A stretch of DNA of 64,000 nt, taken from positions 1,054,001-1,118,000 of the forward strand of contig NZ_JAFIBY010000001.1 in assembly GCF_017832355.1 (NCBI RefSeq). The letters are read 5' to 3'. Shown here in pieces: positions 51,260 through 61,052 of the stretch (position 1 is its first letter; the number at the start of each line of letters is the position of its first letter). The notes beneath the pieces are model-generated. The model did no database searches, was not told the DNA's origin, and saw only the letters and a program-made list of their open reading frames with translations. The position numbers and the translations under genes are program-made. Source of the DNA: Serratia sp. PL17. Lineage in GTDB: Bacteria > Pseudomonadota > Gammaproteobacteria > Enterobacterales > Enterobacteriaceae.

Positions 51260-52156
51260 ATGGTAAACCGTATTCAACTCGCACCGCAGGGGCCTGAGTT
51301 TTCTCGCATGATTTGCGGATATTGGCGTTTGATGGAGTGGGGCATGTCACCGCAGCAGTTGCTGGCATTCATTGAGCAACATATCGAACTGGGAGTGACG
51401 ACTGCCGATCACGCTGACATCTATGGTGGTTATGCCTGTGAACAAGCCTTTGGCGACGCGATGCGCCTTAAGCCTTCGTTGCGTCAGTCTATGGAGCTGG
51501 TGTCCAAATGCGGTATTGCAACCACGGCTAAACCGGGCAATCCCATTGGACACTACATTACTGAGCGTAAGCATATCGTTGGCAGCGCGGAGACATCGTT
51601 GGCGAATCTGCACACCGATTATCTTGACCTGTTATTGATCCACCGCCCAGACCCGCTGATGGATGCTGATGAAGTGGCTGAGGCCTTTGTGGCGTTGCAC
51701 AAAAGCGGCAAAGTCCGCCACTTCGGTGTTTCCAACTTCACGCCAGCGCAATTTACACTGCTGCAATCACGCTTGCCATTCTCGCTGGTGACCAATCAAC
51801 TTGAAATTTCGCCGATCCACCAGCCGAGTATTCTGGATGGTACGTTGGATCAGTGCCAGCAGTTGCGTATCAAACCTATGGCGTGGTCTTGCCTGGGTGG
51901 GGGGCGTCTCTTCAACGATGTCGAGTTCCAGCCACTGCGTGACGAGTTACAGGCCGTTGCGCAGGAAATTGGTGCGGAGACGATTGAACAAGTGGTTTAC
52001 GCGTGGGTCATGCGCTTGCCGTCTGCGCCGCTACCGATCATCGGCTCCGGCAAGATTGAACGTGTGCGTTCGGCGTTGAAGGCGCACGCGTTGACGCTGA
52101 ATCGCCAACAGTGGTTCCGTATTCGTAAAGCGGCACTGGGTTACGACGTACCCTGA
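51260..52156 (+). CDS. ydhF: Aldo-keto reductase YdhF
   Basis: 298 residues, the E. coli YdhF length. Aldo-keto barrel motifs are TTADHADIYGGYACEQAFG (catalytic Asp and Tyr), VSKCGI, LLLIHRPDPLMDADEV and PIIGSGKIERV, the last binding NADPH. ATG 51260 was chosen for its match to E. coli (MVxRIxxAPQGPEFSR); the longer frame from 51188 is not supported. The substrate is unknown. Confidence 0.9.
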   Translation: MVNRIQLAPQGPEFSRMICGYWRLMEWGMSPQQLLAFIEQHIELGVTTADHADIYGGYACEQAFGDAMRLKPSLRQSMELVSKCGIATTAKPGNPIGHYITERKHIVGSAETSLANLHTDYLDLLLIHRPDPLMDADEVAEAFVALHKSGKVRHFGVSNFTPAQFTLLQSRLPFSLVTNQLEISPIHQPSILDGTLDQCQQLRIKPMAWSCLGGGRLFNDVEFQPLRDELQAVAQEIGAETIEQVVYAWVMRLPSAPLPIIGSGKIERVRSALKAHALTLNRQQWFRIRKAALGYDVP

Positions 52157-52167
52157 TCATTGACAAT

Positions 52168-52196
52168 AAACGGGGCAGCCTTGGCTGCCCCTTCTT
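52168..52196. terminator. Terminator between ydhF and lipA
   Basis: GGGGCAGCC and GGCTGCCCC pair around TT, followed by TTCTTTT on the plus strand and preceded by ACAATAAAC (minus-strand T-rich). It ends both convergent genes. Confidence 0.8.
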
Positions 52197-54044
52197 TTAC
52201 GCCAAAACGACCTGTCCGTCCGACAAGCTGTTCAACCCTAGCCCGACCAGCGTGACCGTATTGCCGCCAAAGTTAAACACCAGATTGTCGTTCACTTCGG
52301 ACACAAAATCGCGGTAATCGCCGCCCGAACTGCTGCCCGGTGTCCCCATAAAGACCAGTTTGTCTTGTGCCTGATAGCCATAAATCTGATCTTGGCCAAA
52401 GTTACCGCTGAACAAGAAAGTGTTGCTGCCACCCTGACTGTGCATGATGTCGTTGCCGGCACCTCCGACAAACACATCGTTGCCTTTGCCGCCGAAGAGT
52501 TGGTCATCACCGTCAAGGCCGAATAACCAAGAGCCGGCGTTTTTGGCTGTCAGGATGTCATTGGTAGCGCCCCCTTTTTCCGAGCTGGCATAGGCAGTCA
52601 GTCCTTTCTCCGAGAGTAACCCACTGTCGGTTACCTGATGCGCAACGTCTTTGGTGAAAATCAGCAGTGACGACTCTGTACTTTTCAGCGTATTAATCGA
52701 GGTTGCCTGGGTAATATCGCCGTTAGCGTTGCGCAAGTAGAGGGTATTACCGTCGTAGGCAACTTCAGTCTTTTTCAAGGCGTGTTGCAGATCCAGTGTG
52801 TTGTTGCCTTCACCACCGGAAATGATGTTAAAGCCGCCACTGTCGCGGAAAGTGTCATTACCGGCGCGGCCCTCAAGATAATCATTGCCTGCACCGCCCT
52901 TGATTAAATCATTACCGTCGCTACCCACGATAAACGTCGGACCGCTGTGTTTCTCTGCGTTGCGGTTGAGATCCTCCACCCAGGTATTACCACGGGTGAC
53001 ATCGGAGAGGTTTGAGACGATCACCGTCGAATCTTTATTGGTCAGCGAGTAAAACTCGGAGTTTAGCACCCGCATTAACCCATCTTGATAAAAGAACGGC
53101 AGATGAGATAGCCAGGTTGGAATATTCAGAATGGAGAAGGGCAGGATGTTCCAGGCTGCGGAGGCATAGTGATCGTTAAAGTTAACGATATTATTGGTGG
53201 CAGACTCTTGTGGCGCATCGTGTACCCCTAACGAGGAAGGCGTGAGCGTCGTGCCATCAAGCGCGCGGAATACCGGGTCATTTTCGTAACCGATGTTGAT
53301 CACTTTGCCGCCCGTCTCGTATTGCGTCGGCGAGGCAAATGCCACATAGCTGGATTGCGCATAGAAACCGCCCCAGTTATTGTCGCTGAGTGCCGCCATG
53401 CTGTTCACCGCCAATCCGCCAAGACTATGGCCGCTGATGGTCACATCATCCCCGCTTAGGCCCTGCGCCTGGGCAAATTTGGCCACATCGGCCAACAGGT
53501 TGCCAAAGGCCTTCAGACTGTAGTTGTCCGCATAACCCTTTGGCCCGAACCCGGCCAGCACATCGTTGATCAAGTCACCGATGGTATCGGTGACTAATGA
53601 CTCTCGCGGGCCACTGGTGCCACGAAAAGCAATGCCAATGCCGGTCAGATGACCCGCGTCGTCATATTTTCCCAGCACCTCGGCTTGGGCCGTGGTATAG
53701 CCCAGCGTCTCACCATAATAGGTACCTCGGGCATCAGTCTTCCCCTGATAACCTAATTGATCGGCGCTTATCAAGGACCAACCGGCGCTATTTACCGCTG
53801 CCAGTGCTGCCTTTTCCGAATCCGGATTCCACGGAATACCAGGCAACCCGCCTTGTGACTGTGTGCTGCCAATCAACGCAGTCACCAGCGTCAACGGCAA
53901 GCCCAACCCAAAACCGGTCGTATGGTAGCCTTCGTCAAAACCATTATCGATATTGTGATAGGCATAGGTAGAAATCGCCATGGCATCGGTAAATAACACT
54001 TTGGACTTTGCCTCATCGAGGCCTTGATAATTAAAGATTCCCAT
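52197..54044 (-). CDS. lipA: Secreted RTX triacylglycerol lipase LipA (family I.3)
   Basis: 615 residues, closely following S. marcescens LipA (614 aa). The N-terminal alpha/beta-hydrolase domain carries the nucleophile Ser207 in SGHSLGGLAVNS. The C-terminal half holds two blocks of GGxGxDxxx calcium repeats (GSDGNDLIKGGAGNDYLEG; GLDGDDQLFGGKGNDVFVGG) and ends DGQVVLA. There is no N-terminal signal and no Cys-rich part, as expected for a type I (ABC exporter) substrate. AAGGA lies before the ATG. No lipBCD exporter genes are nearby, so export must be supplied from elsewhere. Confidence 0.95.
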   Translation of the reverse strand: MGIFNYQGLDEAKSKVLFTDAMAISTYAYHNIDNGFDEGYHTTGFGLGLPLTLVTALIGSTQSQGGLPGIPWNPDSEKAALAAVNSAGWSLISADQLGYQGKTDARGTYYGETLGYTTAQAEVLGKYDDAGHLTGIGIAFRGTSGPRESLVTDTIGDLINDVLAGFGPKGYADNYSLKAFGNLLADVAKFAQAQGLSGDDVTISGHSLGGLAVNSMAALSDNNWGGFYAQSSYVAFASPTQYETGGKVINIGYENDPVFRALDGTTLTPSSLGVHDAPQESATNNIVNFNDHYASAAWNILPFSILNIPTWLSHLPFFYQDGLMRVLNSEFYSLTNKDSTVIVSNLSDVTRGNTWVEDLNRNAEKHSGPTFIVGSDGNDLIKGGAGNDYLEGRAGNDTFRDSGGFNIISGGEGNNTLDLQHALKKTEVAYDGNTLYLRNANGDITQATSINTLKSTESSLLIFTKDVAHQVTDSGLLSEKGLTAYASSEKGGATNDILTAKNAGSWLFGLDGDDQLFGGKGNDVFVGGAGNDIMHSQGGSNTFLFSGNFGQDQIYGYQAQDKLVFMGTPGSSSGGDYRDFVSEVNDNLVFNFGGNTVTLVGLGLNSLSDGQVVLA

Positions 54045-54125
54045 ATCAGTTCCTTATGAATTTGCTGCATTGCCGGGGGTGATCTTTGAATAGCCTTTGC
54101 AGCGGTTGCAGGTAAGCAGAGTGTA

Positions 54126-54162
54126 TCTACCGATATCTGGTCAGAGGACCGACATCGGTAGA
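54126..54162 (-). promoter_or_regulatory. Long hairpin upstream of lipA
   Basis: TCTACCGATATCTGGTC and GACCGACATCGGTAGA are inverted partners with one mismatch and one bulge around an AGAG loop, 82 bases before lipA. There is no T-run. It could be an operator or a structured part of the lipA leader. Confidence 0.5.
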
Positions 54163-54285
54163 ATTATTATTAGTAAGAATTATTAATAATGCGAACTTGA
54201 TGGTCGAAAATGTGCCTGTTTTGAGTGGTGGCGTCACACATTCCCCTATACTGAATACTCACAGTTATTCAAAGGAGATTGATGA

Positions 54286-54810
54286 ATGAAACATTATTGG
54301 TATGCGGCCTTCGGCCTGATGGCCTGCGGAGTCGCTCAGGCGGCAACGGTAGATGTTGACATGAATCTGGTGACCGGACAGGGAATTGGCCAGGACATTG
54401 GCAAGGTGACAATCAGTGAAACGCCTTACGGCCTGATGTTTACACCGCAACTAAAAGCGTTGCCGCCCGGCGTGCATGGTTTTCATGTTCATGAAAATGG
54501 CAGCTGCGAGCCGGGCATGAAAGAGGGCAAGGCGGTTGCTGCGCTGGCAGCGGGCGGGCACTTTGATCCGCAAAAAACCGGCAAGCACCTTGGCCCTTAT
54601 GCTGATGGCCATTTGGGCGACCTGCCGGCGCTCTATGTGACAGACGACGGTATGGCTACGTATCCGGTGTTGGCCCCCCGGCTGAAGAAAATCAGCGAAA
54701 TAACCGGCAAAGCACTGATGGTCCATGCGGGGGGCGATAATAACGCCGACCATCCGAAACCGCTGGGGGGCGGAGGGGAACGTTTCGCCTGCGGCGTCAT
54801 TAAATCGTAA
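54286..54810 (+). CDS. sodC: Periplasmic Cu/Zn superoxide dismutase SodC
   Basis: 174-residue SodC with a signal peptide ending near AQA. Copper and zinc His are in HGFHVHENGSC, GGHFDPQKTGKHLGPYADGHLGD and LMVHAGGDN; Cys of the disulfide are present (SCEPG, FACG). An AAGGAG site precedes the ATG. It protects against superoxide outside the cytoplasm. Neighbours are ydhF and ydhK as in E. coli, with lipA inserted on one side. Confidence 0.95.
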   Translation: MKHYWYAAFGLMACGVAQAATVDVDMNLVTGQGIGQDIGKVTISETPYGLMFTPQLKALPPGVHGFHVHENGSCEPGMKEGKAVAALAAGGHFDPQKTGKHLGPYADGHLGDLPALYVTDDGMATYPVLAPRLKKISEITGKALMVHAGGDNNADHPKPLGGGGERFACGVIKS

Positions 54811-54816
54811 CGTCGG

Positions 54817-56850
54817 TCAGTGGGCTGCGGGCACCGCTATTGTCGTGTCTGGTGGTGTAATCGCCTGCTGTAGCTGTTGCAACGAGCAGTACAGCCGCCA
54901 AATGAGTCCGGCAAGATCGCGTGCCGCCTGATCCGGGTGGTGCGCCAATGCATTGCTCATTCGCAGCAACTCCTGCAACGTGGCGTCTAGCGAGCTGTGC
55001 TGCACACCTTTCTCCGTCATAATGCCTCGCAGGCAGTGAATGCAGACGTCACGTACCGCTGAGAGCGGATCGGATCGTGTTTGCCAGCCGCGTAATTGCC
55101 AGACGATATGGCTGCAGTTAAGTAACACGACACCCCAGCGCAATAACCAACTACGCGCTTCTTGATCCTGACTTTGGTTCAATTGACTGATGCGGTGATA
55201 AATCAGCGATTCAAACTGGCTTTCGCTCTGCTGCGGCTTTTTGCTTAACTGATCGATAAAATCGCGTCGCAGGGCACGAATAATCCGCCGGCTTTTACGT
55301 TTGTCCGAACTGGGCCGTAAGATCTGGAATGCCAGGCCGGCCAGCAGCACCCCAACAATTTTACCGATACTGTCGTTAATAAAAGACTGATAATCGTAGC
55401 TTGGTGGATTGGTGACGGAAAGGAAAGAGCCCATAAATACAATCAGTTGTCCCCATAATGCCGCGTAGGATGGATGTTGCAGTTTGAACATCTGCATCGT
55501 GACCAGCACCGGGAACAGAAACGCGCAGAACAACCAAAAATCATCAATCTGAATCATCAAGCCGAATTTCACCACGAAACAGGCAATTGACAGCAATAGC
55601 ACGGCTTTTAACAACGTCTTGATGCTGTTGATGGGGGACGGTGTGGAGGAATACAGCACGCAGCTGATAGCGATCAGCGTCAGGGCTGAGCTCCCCGCGT
55701 CCCACTGAGTGTTAATCCAGTAGGCACAACCGAGGACGATGCATAAGAAGGTGCGCAGGCCGTTATAGGCGGCCTCATAACTGTCGGTATGGCGAGCCAG
55801 CGAGGTCACGCGTGGCGGTTGGATATCGCTGACGGGTGTTGCGCTCTCGAGCCGCAATAACCAACGGCTGCAGTTCAGGTATAACCAGCAAAAATGCCGC
55901 AGGCGTAGCCAAAAGGCGCGGTGGCGGTAATCTGCCGGATCCTGCGGGGCGATCTGCTGCAGGATGCGTGCAAGACGGTATTTGTCGGTGTCGGGATGAC
56001 GGAGTTCGGTCAGCAATTGATCCAAAACAGCCGCCAGGTTCGCAGGGCGGTCCGGCCAGTTCAGCAGCATACGGCGCAGGCTGGAGATGACGCTGGTAAT
56101 GCGTAGCTGCTGATGCAACATATAATTGAGGAGGTTATTTTGTCGACGCAGTCGGTAGTGACTCCAGAAGGCCTGAATACGCAACAGATTCATGGTCAGA
56201 ATCTGGCCGATCACCCCTTCATGTGATGTGCGCATCTGCAGGGTGATTTCCGGTTGCCATAGCATTGCTGCATGTTCCAGCAGGCGTAAATGCATGCGCC
56301 TTAATGAGGTCAAGAGTGCTTCACCGTCCGAGGTGCTGGGCAAGATCATCATCATCAGGCCACCGCACAGAATACCGGTGATCACTTCGCAAACGCGGGC
56401 CTGCGCGATATCGAAGATTTGCTGGGTATCCGTGACGTTGACTGTGCTGAATGCAATGATAGCGGCGGTATAGCCCGCCAGGGCAAAGGCGTAAGAGACG
56501 TTATTCTGATAATGATTTGAAATGTATGTGCACAGACCGATCCACGCCGCGATAAACAGCGTGAATAACCAAGGGTCGTTCAGGCAATGACCGGCGATGG
56601 CGACCGAAGCGGCCGCTCCCACCAGGCTACCGAAAACGCGGCCAATACTTTTACTTATTACACCGCCCACGGTGGGGAAACTGACCACCGCCGCCGAGGT
56701 TAACGCCCAATAGGGCTCGTCAAGATTCAGGACGAAGGCCACCCAAAGCGACAGGCACATTGCCAGCGAGTTGCGCAGCGCATAACGCCATTGTCCACCG
56801 GTGGCTTTCCCCCAGGGGGTACGGTTCCATTCCAAAAAGGGCAGGTTCAC
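54817..56850 (-). CDS. ydhK: FUSC-family transporter YdhK
   Basis: 677-residue inner-membrane protein of the aromatic-acid exporter/FUSC type (compare AaeB), with two blocks of hydrophobic segments (about 25-170 and 365-510) and soluble parts between and after. [22 protein letters not shown] near residue 43 is typical. It probably pairs with YdhJ as a pump; substrate unknown. The stop is close to, but does not overlap, sodC. Confidence 0.86.
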   Translation of the reverse strand: MNLPFLEWNRTPWGKATGGQWRYALRNSLAMCLSLWVAFVLNLDEPYWALTSAAVVSFPTVGGVISKSIGRVFGSLVGAAASVAIAGHCLNDPWLFTLFIAAWIGLCTYISNHYQNNVSYAFALAGYTAAIIAFSTVNVTDTQQIFDIAQARVCEVITGILCGGLMMMILPSTSDGEALLTSLRRMHLRLLEHAAMLWQPEITLQMRTSHEGVIGQILTMNLLRIQAFWSHYRLRRQNNLLNYMLHQQLRITSVISSLRRMLLNWPDRPANLAAVLDQLLTELRHPDTDKYRLARILQQIAPQDPADYRHRAFWLRLRHFCWLYLNCSRWLLRLESATPVSDIQPPRVTSLARHTDSYEAAYNGLRTFLCIVLGCAYWINTQWDAGSSALTLIAISCVLYSSTPSPINSIKTLLKAVLLLSIACFVVKFGLMIQIDDFWLFCAFLFPVLVTMQMFKLQHPSYAALWGQLIVFMGSFLSVTNPPSYDYQSFINDSIGKIVGVLLAGLAFQILRPSSDKRKSRRIIRALRRDFIDQLSKKPQQSESQFESLIYHRISQLNQSQDQEARSWLLRWGVVLLNCSHIVWQLRGWQTRSDPLSAVRDVCIHCLRGIMTEKGVQHSSLDATLQELLRMSNALAHHPDQAARDLAGLIWRLYCSLQQLQQAITPPDTTIAVPAAH

Positions 56851-56859
56851 TCGTTAGCC

Positions 56860-57717
56860 TTACTGATGAATCGAGATGGTACAGGTTGTACCGGCCACTA
56901 ACGGTAAATCAGTGGGGACATTCAGTAGTTTTATCCGTACCGGTACGCGTTGCGCCAAGCGAACCCAAGGCACGTTGGGTTTTACATCCATTAATAAATC
57001 GCTGCTGCTTTCAACACTCTGATCGTAAATAGCGCGGCCAATACTCTCCACCTCGCCTTGAAGTGGTATGTTGCCATTATATAAAACGATATCCGCTTTA
57101 TTGCCTTCTTTTATATGTTTTAGCTTGGTTTCTTCAAAATAACCGAGCACATAAAACGAGTGTACATCGACCAGTGCGACCAACGGCGTGCCTACGCTGG
57201 CATAGTTTCCAACCCGAGTTTGTAAATTGGTGATATAGCCATCGGTAGGGGCGTAGATTTTAGTTTTACTTAAATTCCATTTAGCCTGTTCAAGATTCGC
57301 TTGGGCAGCTTTATATGCGGCTTTCATTGCCTGGGCCGCTAAATTTGACTCATCCATGTCTTCAGCCGAAATAACATTCTTCGGCAGACCTCGGCGTCGC
57401 GCCGCCTCGTGGTCAGCCTTGGCCATGTCGGATTGTGCTTTTGCCAATGCGGCCTCAGCATTGTCGAGTGCAATCTGGTATGGCACTGGGTCGATCGTAA
57501 AAATCAGACTTCCCGCAGGTATGAACTGATTGTCATGAACCGTTATTTTCTCTAATCTTCCAGAAACTTCTGGTGTGATATTGACGAGCTCGGCACGCAC
57601 CTTTCCATCACGGGTCCACGGGGATTGCATATAATAATTCCAGAGCCACCAACCGGCACAGATGGCAATGGCGCAGACGATTACCGTAGAAAAGTATTTT
57701 AATGTTTTACGCGTCAT
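56860..57717 (-). CDS. ydhJ: Membrane fusion protein YdhJ
   Basis: 285-residue HlyD/EmrA-type periplasmic adaptor. There is one N-terminal membrane helix (about 9-30), then the lipoyl-like half-motifs (VRAELVNITPEVSGRLEKI and YAPTDGYITNLQTRVG) around a helical hairpin. It should link YdhK to the cell envelope. It is nine bases before ydhK and part of the ydhIJK operon. Confidence 0.88.
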   Translation of the reverse strand: MTRKTLKYFSTVIVCAIAICAGWWLWNYYMQSPWTRDGKVRAELVNITPEVSGRLEKITVHDNQFIPAGSLIFTIDPVPYQIALDNAEAALAKAQSDMAKADHEAARRRGLPKNVISAEDMDESNLAAQAMKAAYKAAQANLEQAKWNLSKTKIYAPTDGYITNLQTRVGNYASVGTPLVALVDVHSFYVLGYFEETKLKHIKEGNKADIVLYNGNIPLQGEVESIGRAIYDQSVESSSDLLMDVKPNVPWVRLAQRVPVRIKLLNVPTDLPLVAGTTCTISIHQ

Positions 57718-57720
57718 GGG

Positions 57721-57957
57721 TTACCAACTCGCTAAAATCCACAGGGAGCCGCTGACGGCGATGACGAAAATAGACAAGTCCATCAGCATGGGGTGCCAAA
57801 TTTCACCAGAATAAATCCAGTCTCGCAACAACTGGTGTACCAGCAGCCATAAAACGAGTCCGAGCAGAAAAGCCTTAAATATGGGCGGAAAATAAAGTGA
57901 GGCGCCCAAGACCAAATCGGGCAAAGGGGACGAGGCATGGAGCCATGAAGTATTCAC
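57721..57957 (-). CDS. ydhI: DUF1656 membrane protein YdhI
   Basis: 78-residue protein with two hydrophobic helices (about 17-45 and 58-77), of the AaeX/YdhI type found at the head of such pump operons. It seems to start at GTG 57957 with only a weak ribosome site. It is three bases before ydhJ. Confidence 0.83.
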   Translation of the reverse strand: MNTSWLHASSPLPDLVLGASLYFPPIFKAFLLGLVLWLLVHQLLRDWIYSGEIWHPMLMDLSIFVIAVSGSLWILASW

Positions 57958-58109
57958 ATTAACAATCCCGATGAGTGAATATGTTGAGTGTTTGCATAGA
58001 TAATAAACAATAACCGCTCAAAATGGTGGCTATTTCCACAATATACATTATATACATTTGTGTTTTTAATGTGAGTTACTCAAAATAGTCTAAGCTCTGG
58101 GAGGGTATA

Positions 58110-58121
58110 TTAGCATGCTAA
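58110..58121. promoter_or_regulatory. SlyA box between ydhI and slyA
   Basis: TTAGCATGCTAA is a perfect palindrome and a one-pair variant of the SlyA consensus TTAGCAAGCTAA. It lies 16 bases before slyA and in the promoter gap shared with ydhIJK, fitting control of both by SlyA. Confidence 0.82.
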
Positions 58122-58137
58122 TTATAAGGAGGGGGAA

Positions 58138-58572
58138 GTGGAGTCAACATTAGGTTCAGATCTAGCACGATTAGTTCGTGTTTGGCGCGCGCTCATCGAT
58201 CATCGGCTCAAGCCGTTGGCGCTTACGCAAACACACTGGGTTACTCTGCACAGTATCAATCGTTTGCCGCCGGAGCAGTCGCAGATCCAACTGGCCAAGG
58301 CGATCGGCATTGAGCAACCATCATTGGTTCGTACGTTGGACCAGCTGGAAGAGAAGGGGCTGATTACTCGCCACACCTGCGCCAACGACCGGCGTGCTAA
58401 GCGTATCAAACTGACTGAAGCGGCCGACCCCATTATCAGGGAAGTGGACAGCGTCATCAGCTCTACGCGTGGTGAGATTCTGAGTGGCATTAGCATTGAT
58501 GAAGTGCAGCTGTTGGTTGGTTTGATTGATAAGCTGGAACAAAACATAACTGAACTGCAAAACAAACAATAA
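58138..58572 (+). CDS. slyA: MarR-family regulator SlyA
   Basis: 144 residues from GTG 58138, with AAGGAGG upstream, equal to the E. coli length. The winged helix is nearly unchanged ([20 protein letters not shown], then [17 protein letters not shown] and [11 protein letters not shown]). SlyA counters H-NS and responds to small aromatic ligands; in E. coli and Salmonella it also controls the divergent ydhIJK pump. Confidence 0.95.
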   Translation: MESTLGSDLARLVRVWRALIDHRLKPLALTQTHWVTLHSINRLPPEQSQIQLAKAIGIEQPSLVRTLDQLEEKGLITRHTCANDRRAKRIKLTEAADPIIREVDSVISSTRGEILSGISIDEVQLLVGLIDKLEQNITELQNKQ

Positions 58573-58617
58573 GATTTTCTTTATTTTTTACGATTAGATT
58601 TCACAGCATCGGAAATG

Positions 58618-58645
58618 AAACCGGAGGCCTAAAGCCTCCGGTTTT
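58618..58645. terminator. Terminator between slyA and slyB
   Basis: AAACCGGAGGC and GCCTCCGGTTT pair perfectly around CTAAA and have A and T flanks, serving both convergent genes. Confidence 0.9.
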
Positions 58646-58661
58646 ACCTGATACGCTGAGT

Positions 58662-59126
58662 TTACAGCGGGGATACGGTAATGGTGTCGCCGGTGCGAGC
58701 CATACGAACACGTTGACCCGGGCTGAACTTGGTGTCTCCAGCCTTCTGAACCACCACGATGTTCTCTTTTTGGTCTGTCTTGATTTCCAGCTCGTAGCCT
58801 GAAGTACGACCGGCCGCTTCACCTATGCTGTTACCTGCCACACCACCTGCCACTGCGCCTGCAGCCGTCGCCAAGCTACGACCCGTACCGCCACCCACGG
58901 TATTACCAAGGAAGCCACCCAAAACGGCCCCCCCGATTGCGCCAATGGTATTCGACGTTTCACTACCCTGGATCTTGACTGGACGCACTGAAACCAGCGT
59001 ACCGTAAGTCACGGTTTGCACCTGTTTGGCCTGCGAAGCGGAATACACGTCGCCTGACATGGAATCATTAGCACACCCTGCCAGCGTAACTGCGGCGATA
59101 GCAACGACGAGAAGACGCTTGATCAT
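58662..59126 (-). CDS. slyB: Outer-membrane lipoprotein SlyB
   Basis: 154-residue lipoprotein with lipobox TLAGC, a Gly-rich middle (GAIGGAVLGGFLGNTVGGGT, the glycine-zipper part) and a C-terminal beta domain. SlyB is a PhoPQ-regulated protein that forms ring oligomers around outer-membrane proteins during lipid stress. ATG 59126 has AGGAG six bases upstream and gives MIKR as in E. coli. Confidence 0.93.
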   Translation of the reverse strand: MIKRLLVVAIAAVTLAGCANDSMSGDVYSASQAKQVQTVTYGTLVSVRPVKIQGSETSNTIGAIGGAVLGGFLGNTVGGGTGRSLATAAGAVAGGVAGNSIGEAAGRTSGYELEIKTDQKENIVVVQKAGDTKFSPGQRVRMARTGDTITVSPL

Positions 59127-59495
59127 ATAAAACTCCTGTTGGTAGTAGTCCATAACCTGGGGAACCTTTCCAGGCCATATTCAGTGAAAAAGATAGATAA
59201 AGTATGGCGTAAACGTGCGGATATCACCATGACCTGTTACTGCACGCAGCTTAACTTTGCACTGTTCAACCAATAATAAACGGTGGTTTAGCTTTATAAC
59301 AGTATAGGAAGAAATTCCGTCGCATATTGAGCTGTTGTTTAGCCGAGGTTATCACTATGGAGAATAGGCGAATAAACAGGCGCATTGCTCACAGAGGTGA
59401 AAAAAGACATCATAATTCATGGCGTTAATGTTTCAATTCTGGTTTATTTATCAAGTTAAAATTTTGCTTCCCCGTCTGGGGTAAGGGATGTTGCT
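59127..59495. other. Divergent slyB/anmK region
   Basis: 369 bases with no gene. A possible PhoP box for slyB is at 59266-59282. The stretch next to anmK is AT-rich (59400-59465). Confidence 0.5.
59266..59282 (-). promoter_or_regulatory. Possible PhoP box before slyB
   Basis: On the minus strand CGTTTATTATTGGTTGA matches the PhoP direct repeat (GGTTTA-N5-GGTTTA) in nine of twelve key positions. It lies about 140 bases before slyB. Confidence 0.5.
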
Positions 59496-60617
59496 ATGAA
59501 GTCAGGCCGCTATATAGGTGTTATGTCTGGCACCAGTCTGGATGGCGTCGACGTGGTGCTTGCTGCGATCGACGGACGAGTGGTCGCGCAACAGGCCAGC
59601 TACAGCCATCCGATACCGATTCAACTAAAGCAAGACATCCTCGGCATGTGCCAGGGACAGCAGACCACACTTTCTGCGGTAGGCAGGCTGGATGCTCAGC
59701 TTGGCACACTCTTTGGCGAGGCGGTGATTGGCCTGCTGAAACAAACCGGTCTGACGGCTCAAGACATTACTGCCGTTGGTTGCCATGGGCAGACGGTATG
59801 GCATGAGCCCGACGGCGATGCACGTTTCTCAATGCAATTGGGTGACAATAATCGTATCGCTGCGCTAACCAATATCACCACCGTTGGCGATTTTCGTCGT
59901 CGTGACATGGCTTATGGTGGCCAGGGTGCCCCGTTAGTGCCCGCCTTCCATCAGGCACTGTTGGCGCATCCGGTCGAGCGCCGTATGGTGCTGAATATTG
60001 GTGGGATCGCCAATCTCTCGATGCTATTGCCGGGGGCGCCGGTGCGTGGTTTTGACACCGGGCCGGGCAATATGCTTATGGATGCCTGGATATGGCGTCA
60101 CCGTTCCCAGGCTTACGATAAAGACGGCAGCTGGGCTATGGAAGGGCGGGTCTGCCTGCCTTTGTTGCAGCAAATGCTGTCCGATCCCTATTTTGCGCTG
60201 CCTGCGCCAAAAAGCACGGGACGCGAGTATTTCAATGCGGCCTGGCTTGAACGTCAACTGGCGGGATTGGTCGCGGTCAGTCCCGTCGATGTGCAAACGA
60301 CGTTGGCGGAACTGACGGCGATCACCATCTGTGAACAGGTTCAGTTAGCGGGAGGCTGCGAGCGCCTGCTGGTGTGTGGCGGCGGGGCACGTAACACGTT
60401 GCTGATGGCGCGGATGTCGGCATTGTTGCCCGGTACAGAAGTGTGCCTGACGGATGATTTCGGGATCAGTGGTGATGATATGGAAGCGTTAGCCTTTGCC
60501 TGGCTGGCGTTCCGTACGTTGTCTGGGCAGCCCGGCAACCTGCCTTCAGTAACGGGGGCAAGTTGTGAAACGCTGCTGGGTGGGATTTATCCGGTTTTGC
60601 CTTTGGGGGGGCGTTAG
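59496..60617 (+). CDS. anmK: Anhydro-N-acetylmuramic acid kinase
   Basis: 373-residue sugar kinase that opens and phosphorylates anhMurNAc in cell-wall recycling. The ATP and sugar motifs [15 protein letters not shown] (start), [23 protein letters not shown] and [14 protein letters not shown] are all present. AAGGG lies 8-9 bases before the ATG. It begins the anmK-mliC-pdxH-tyrS-pdxY run seen in E. coli. Confidence 0.96.
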   Translation: MKSGRYIGVMSGTSLDGVDVVLAAIDGRVVAQQASYSHPIPIQLKQDILGMCQGQQTTLSAVGRLDAQLGTLFGEAVIGLLKQTGLTAQDITAVGCHGQTVWHEPDGDARFSMQLGDNNRIAALTNITTVGDFRRRDMAYGGQGAPLVPAFHQALLAHPVERRMVLNIGGIANLSMLLPGAPVRGFDTGPGNMLMDAWIWRHRSQAYDKDGSWAMEGRVCLPLLQQMLSDPYFALPAPKSTGREYFNAAWLERQLAGLVAVSPVDVQTTLAELTAITICEQVQLAGGCERLLVCGGGARNTLLMARMSALLPGTEVCLTDDFGISGDDMEALAFAWLAFRTLSGQPGNLPSVTGASCETLLGGIYPVLPLGGR

Positions 60618-60662
60618 CTCTGTTAGGATAGAAATCGACAGGTTTTCCTAAGGAGCAATCGC

Positions 60663-60965
60663 ATGAAAAAAGTCATTATTTCCGCCGGGGTACTGGCATT
60701 GGCTGGCTGTAGCTACGTTTTACCGCAAAGCAGCCAGACGTTGCATTACCAATGTGGCACCACGCCGTTGACGGTGTCGCTGGACGGTAAGGAGAGCACC
60801 GTCAGCATGTTGATGGACGGCGAACAGCTGAAGCTGAAACAGGTGTTGGCCATGTCCGGTGCCAAATACAGCGACGGCAAATACACCTTTTGGTCGAAGG
60901 GTCAAAACGCCTACCTTGAGCGTAATGGCAAAGTGATCATGAGCGACTGTACGCTGGCTAATTGA
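60663..60965 (+). CDS. mliC: Membrane-bound lysozyme inhibitor MliC
   Basis: 100-residue lipoprotein with lipobox LALAGC. Mature domain has the MliC pattern (HYQCGTTPLTVSLDG, LMDGEQLKLKQVLAMSGAKY, YLERNGKVIMSDC) with two Cys for a disulfide and the Ser-Gly-Ala-Lys-Tyr stretch that plugs the lysozyme active site. AAGGAG precedes the ATG. It guards the wall against host c-type lysozyme. Confidence 0.92.
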   Translation: MKKVIISAGVLALAGCSYVLPQSSQTLHYQCGTTPLTVSLDGKESTVSMLMDGEQLKLKQVLAMSGAKYSDGKYTFWSKGQNAYLERNGKVIMSDCTLAN

Positions 60966-60975
60966 TCCAGCGGGT

Positions 60976-61008
60976 GCGGCGTCAGAGCGATTGAGATCCT
61001 GACGCCGC
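60976..61008. terminator. Inverted repeat between mliC and pdxH
   Basis: GCGGCGTCAG and CTGACGCCGC are perfect ten-base partners around 13 bases, 10 bases after the mliC stop, without a T tract. It may end or limit read-through from mliC. Confidence 0.5.
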
Positions 61009-61052
61009 TGGCGCAGAATAGAATCACGATTTTTCAGTTGGTTGATAACCGG

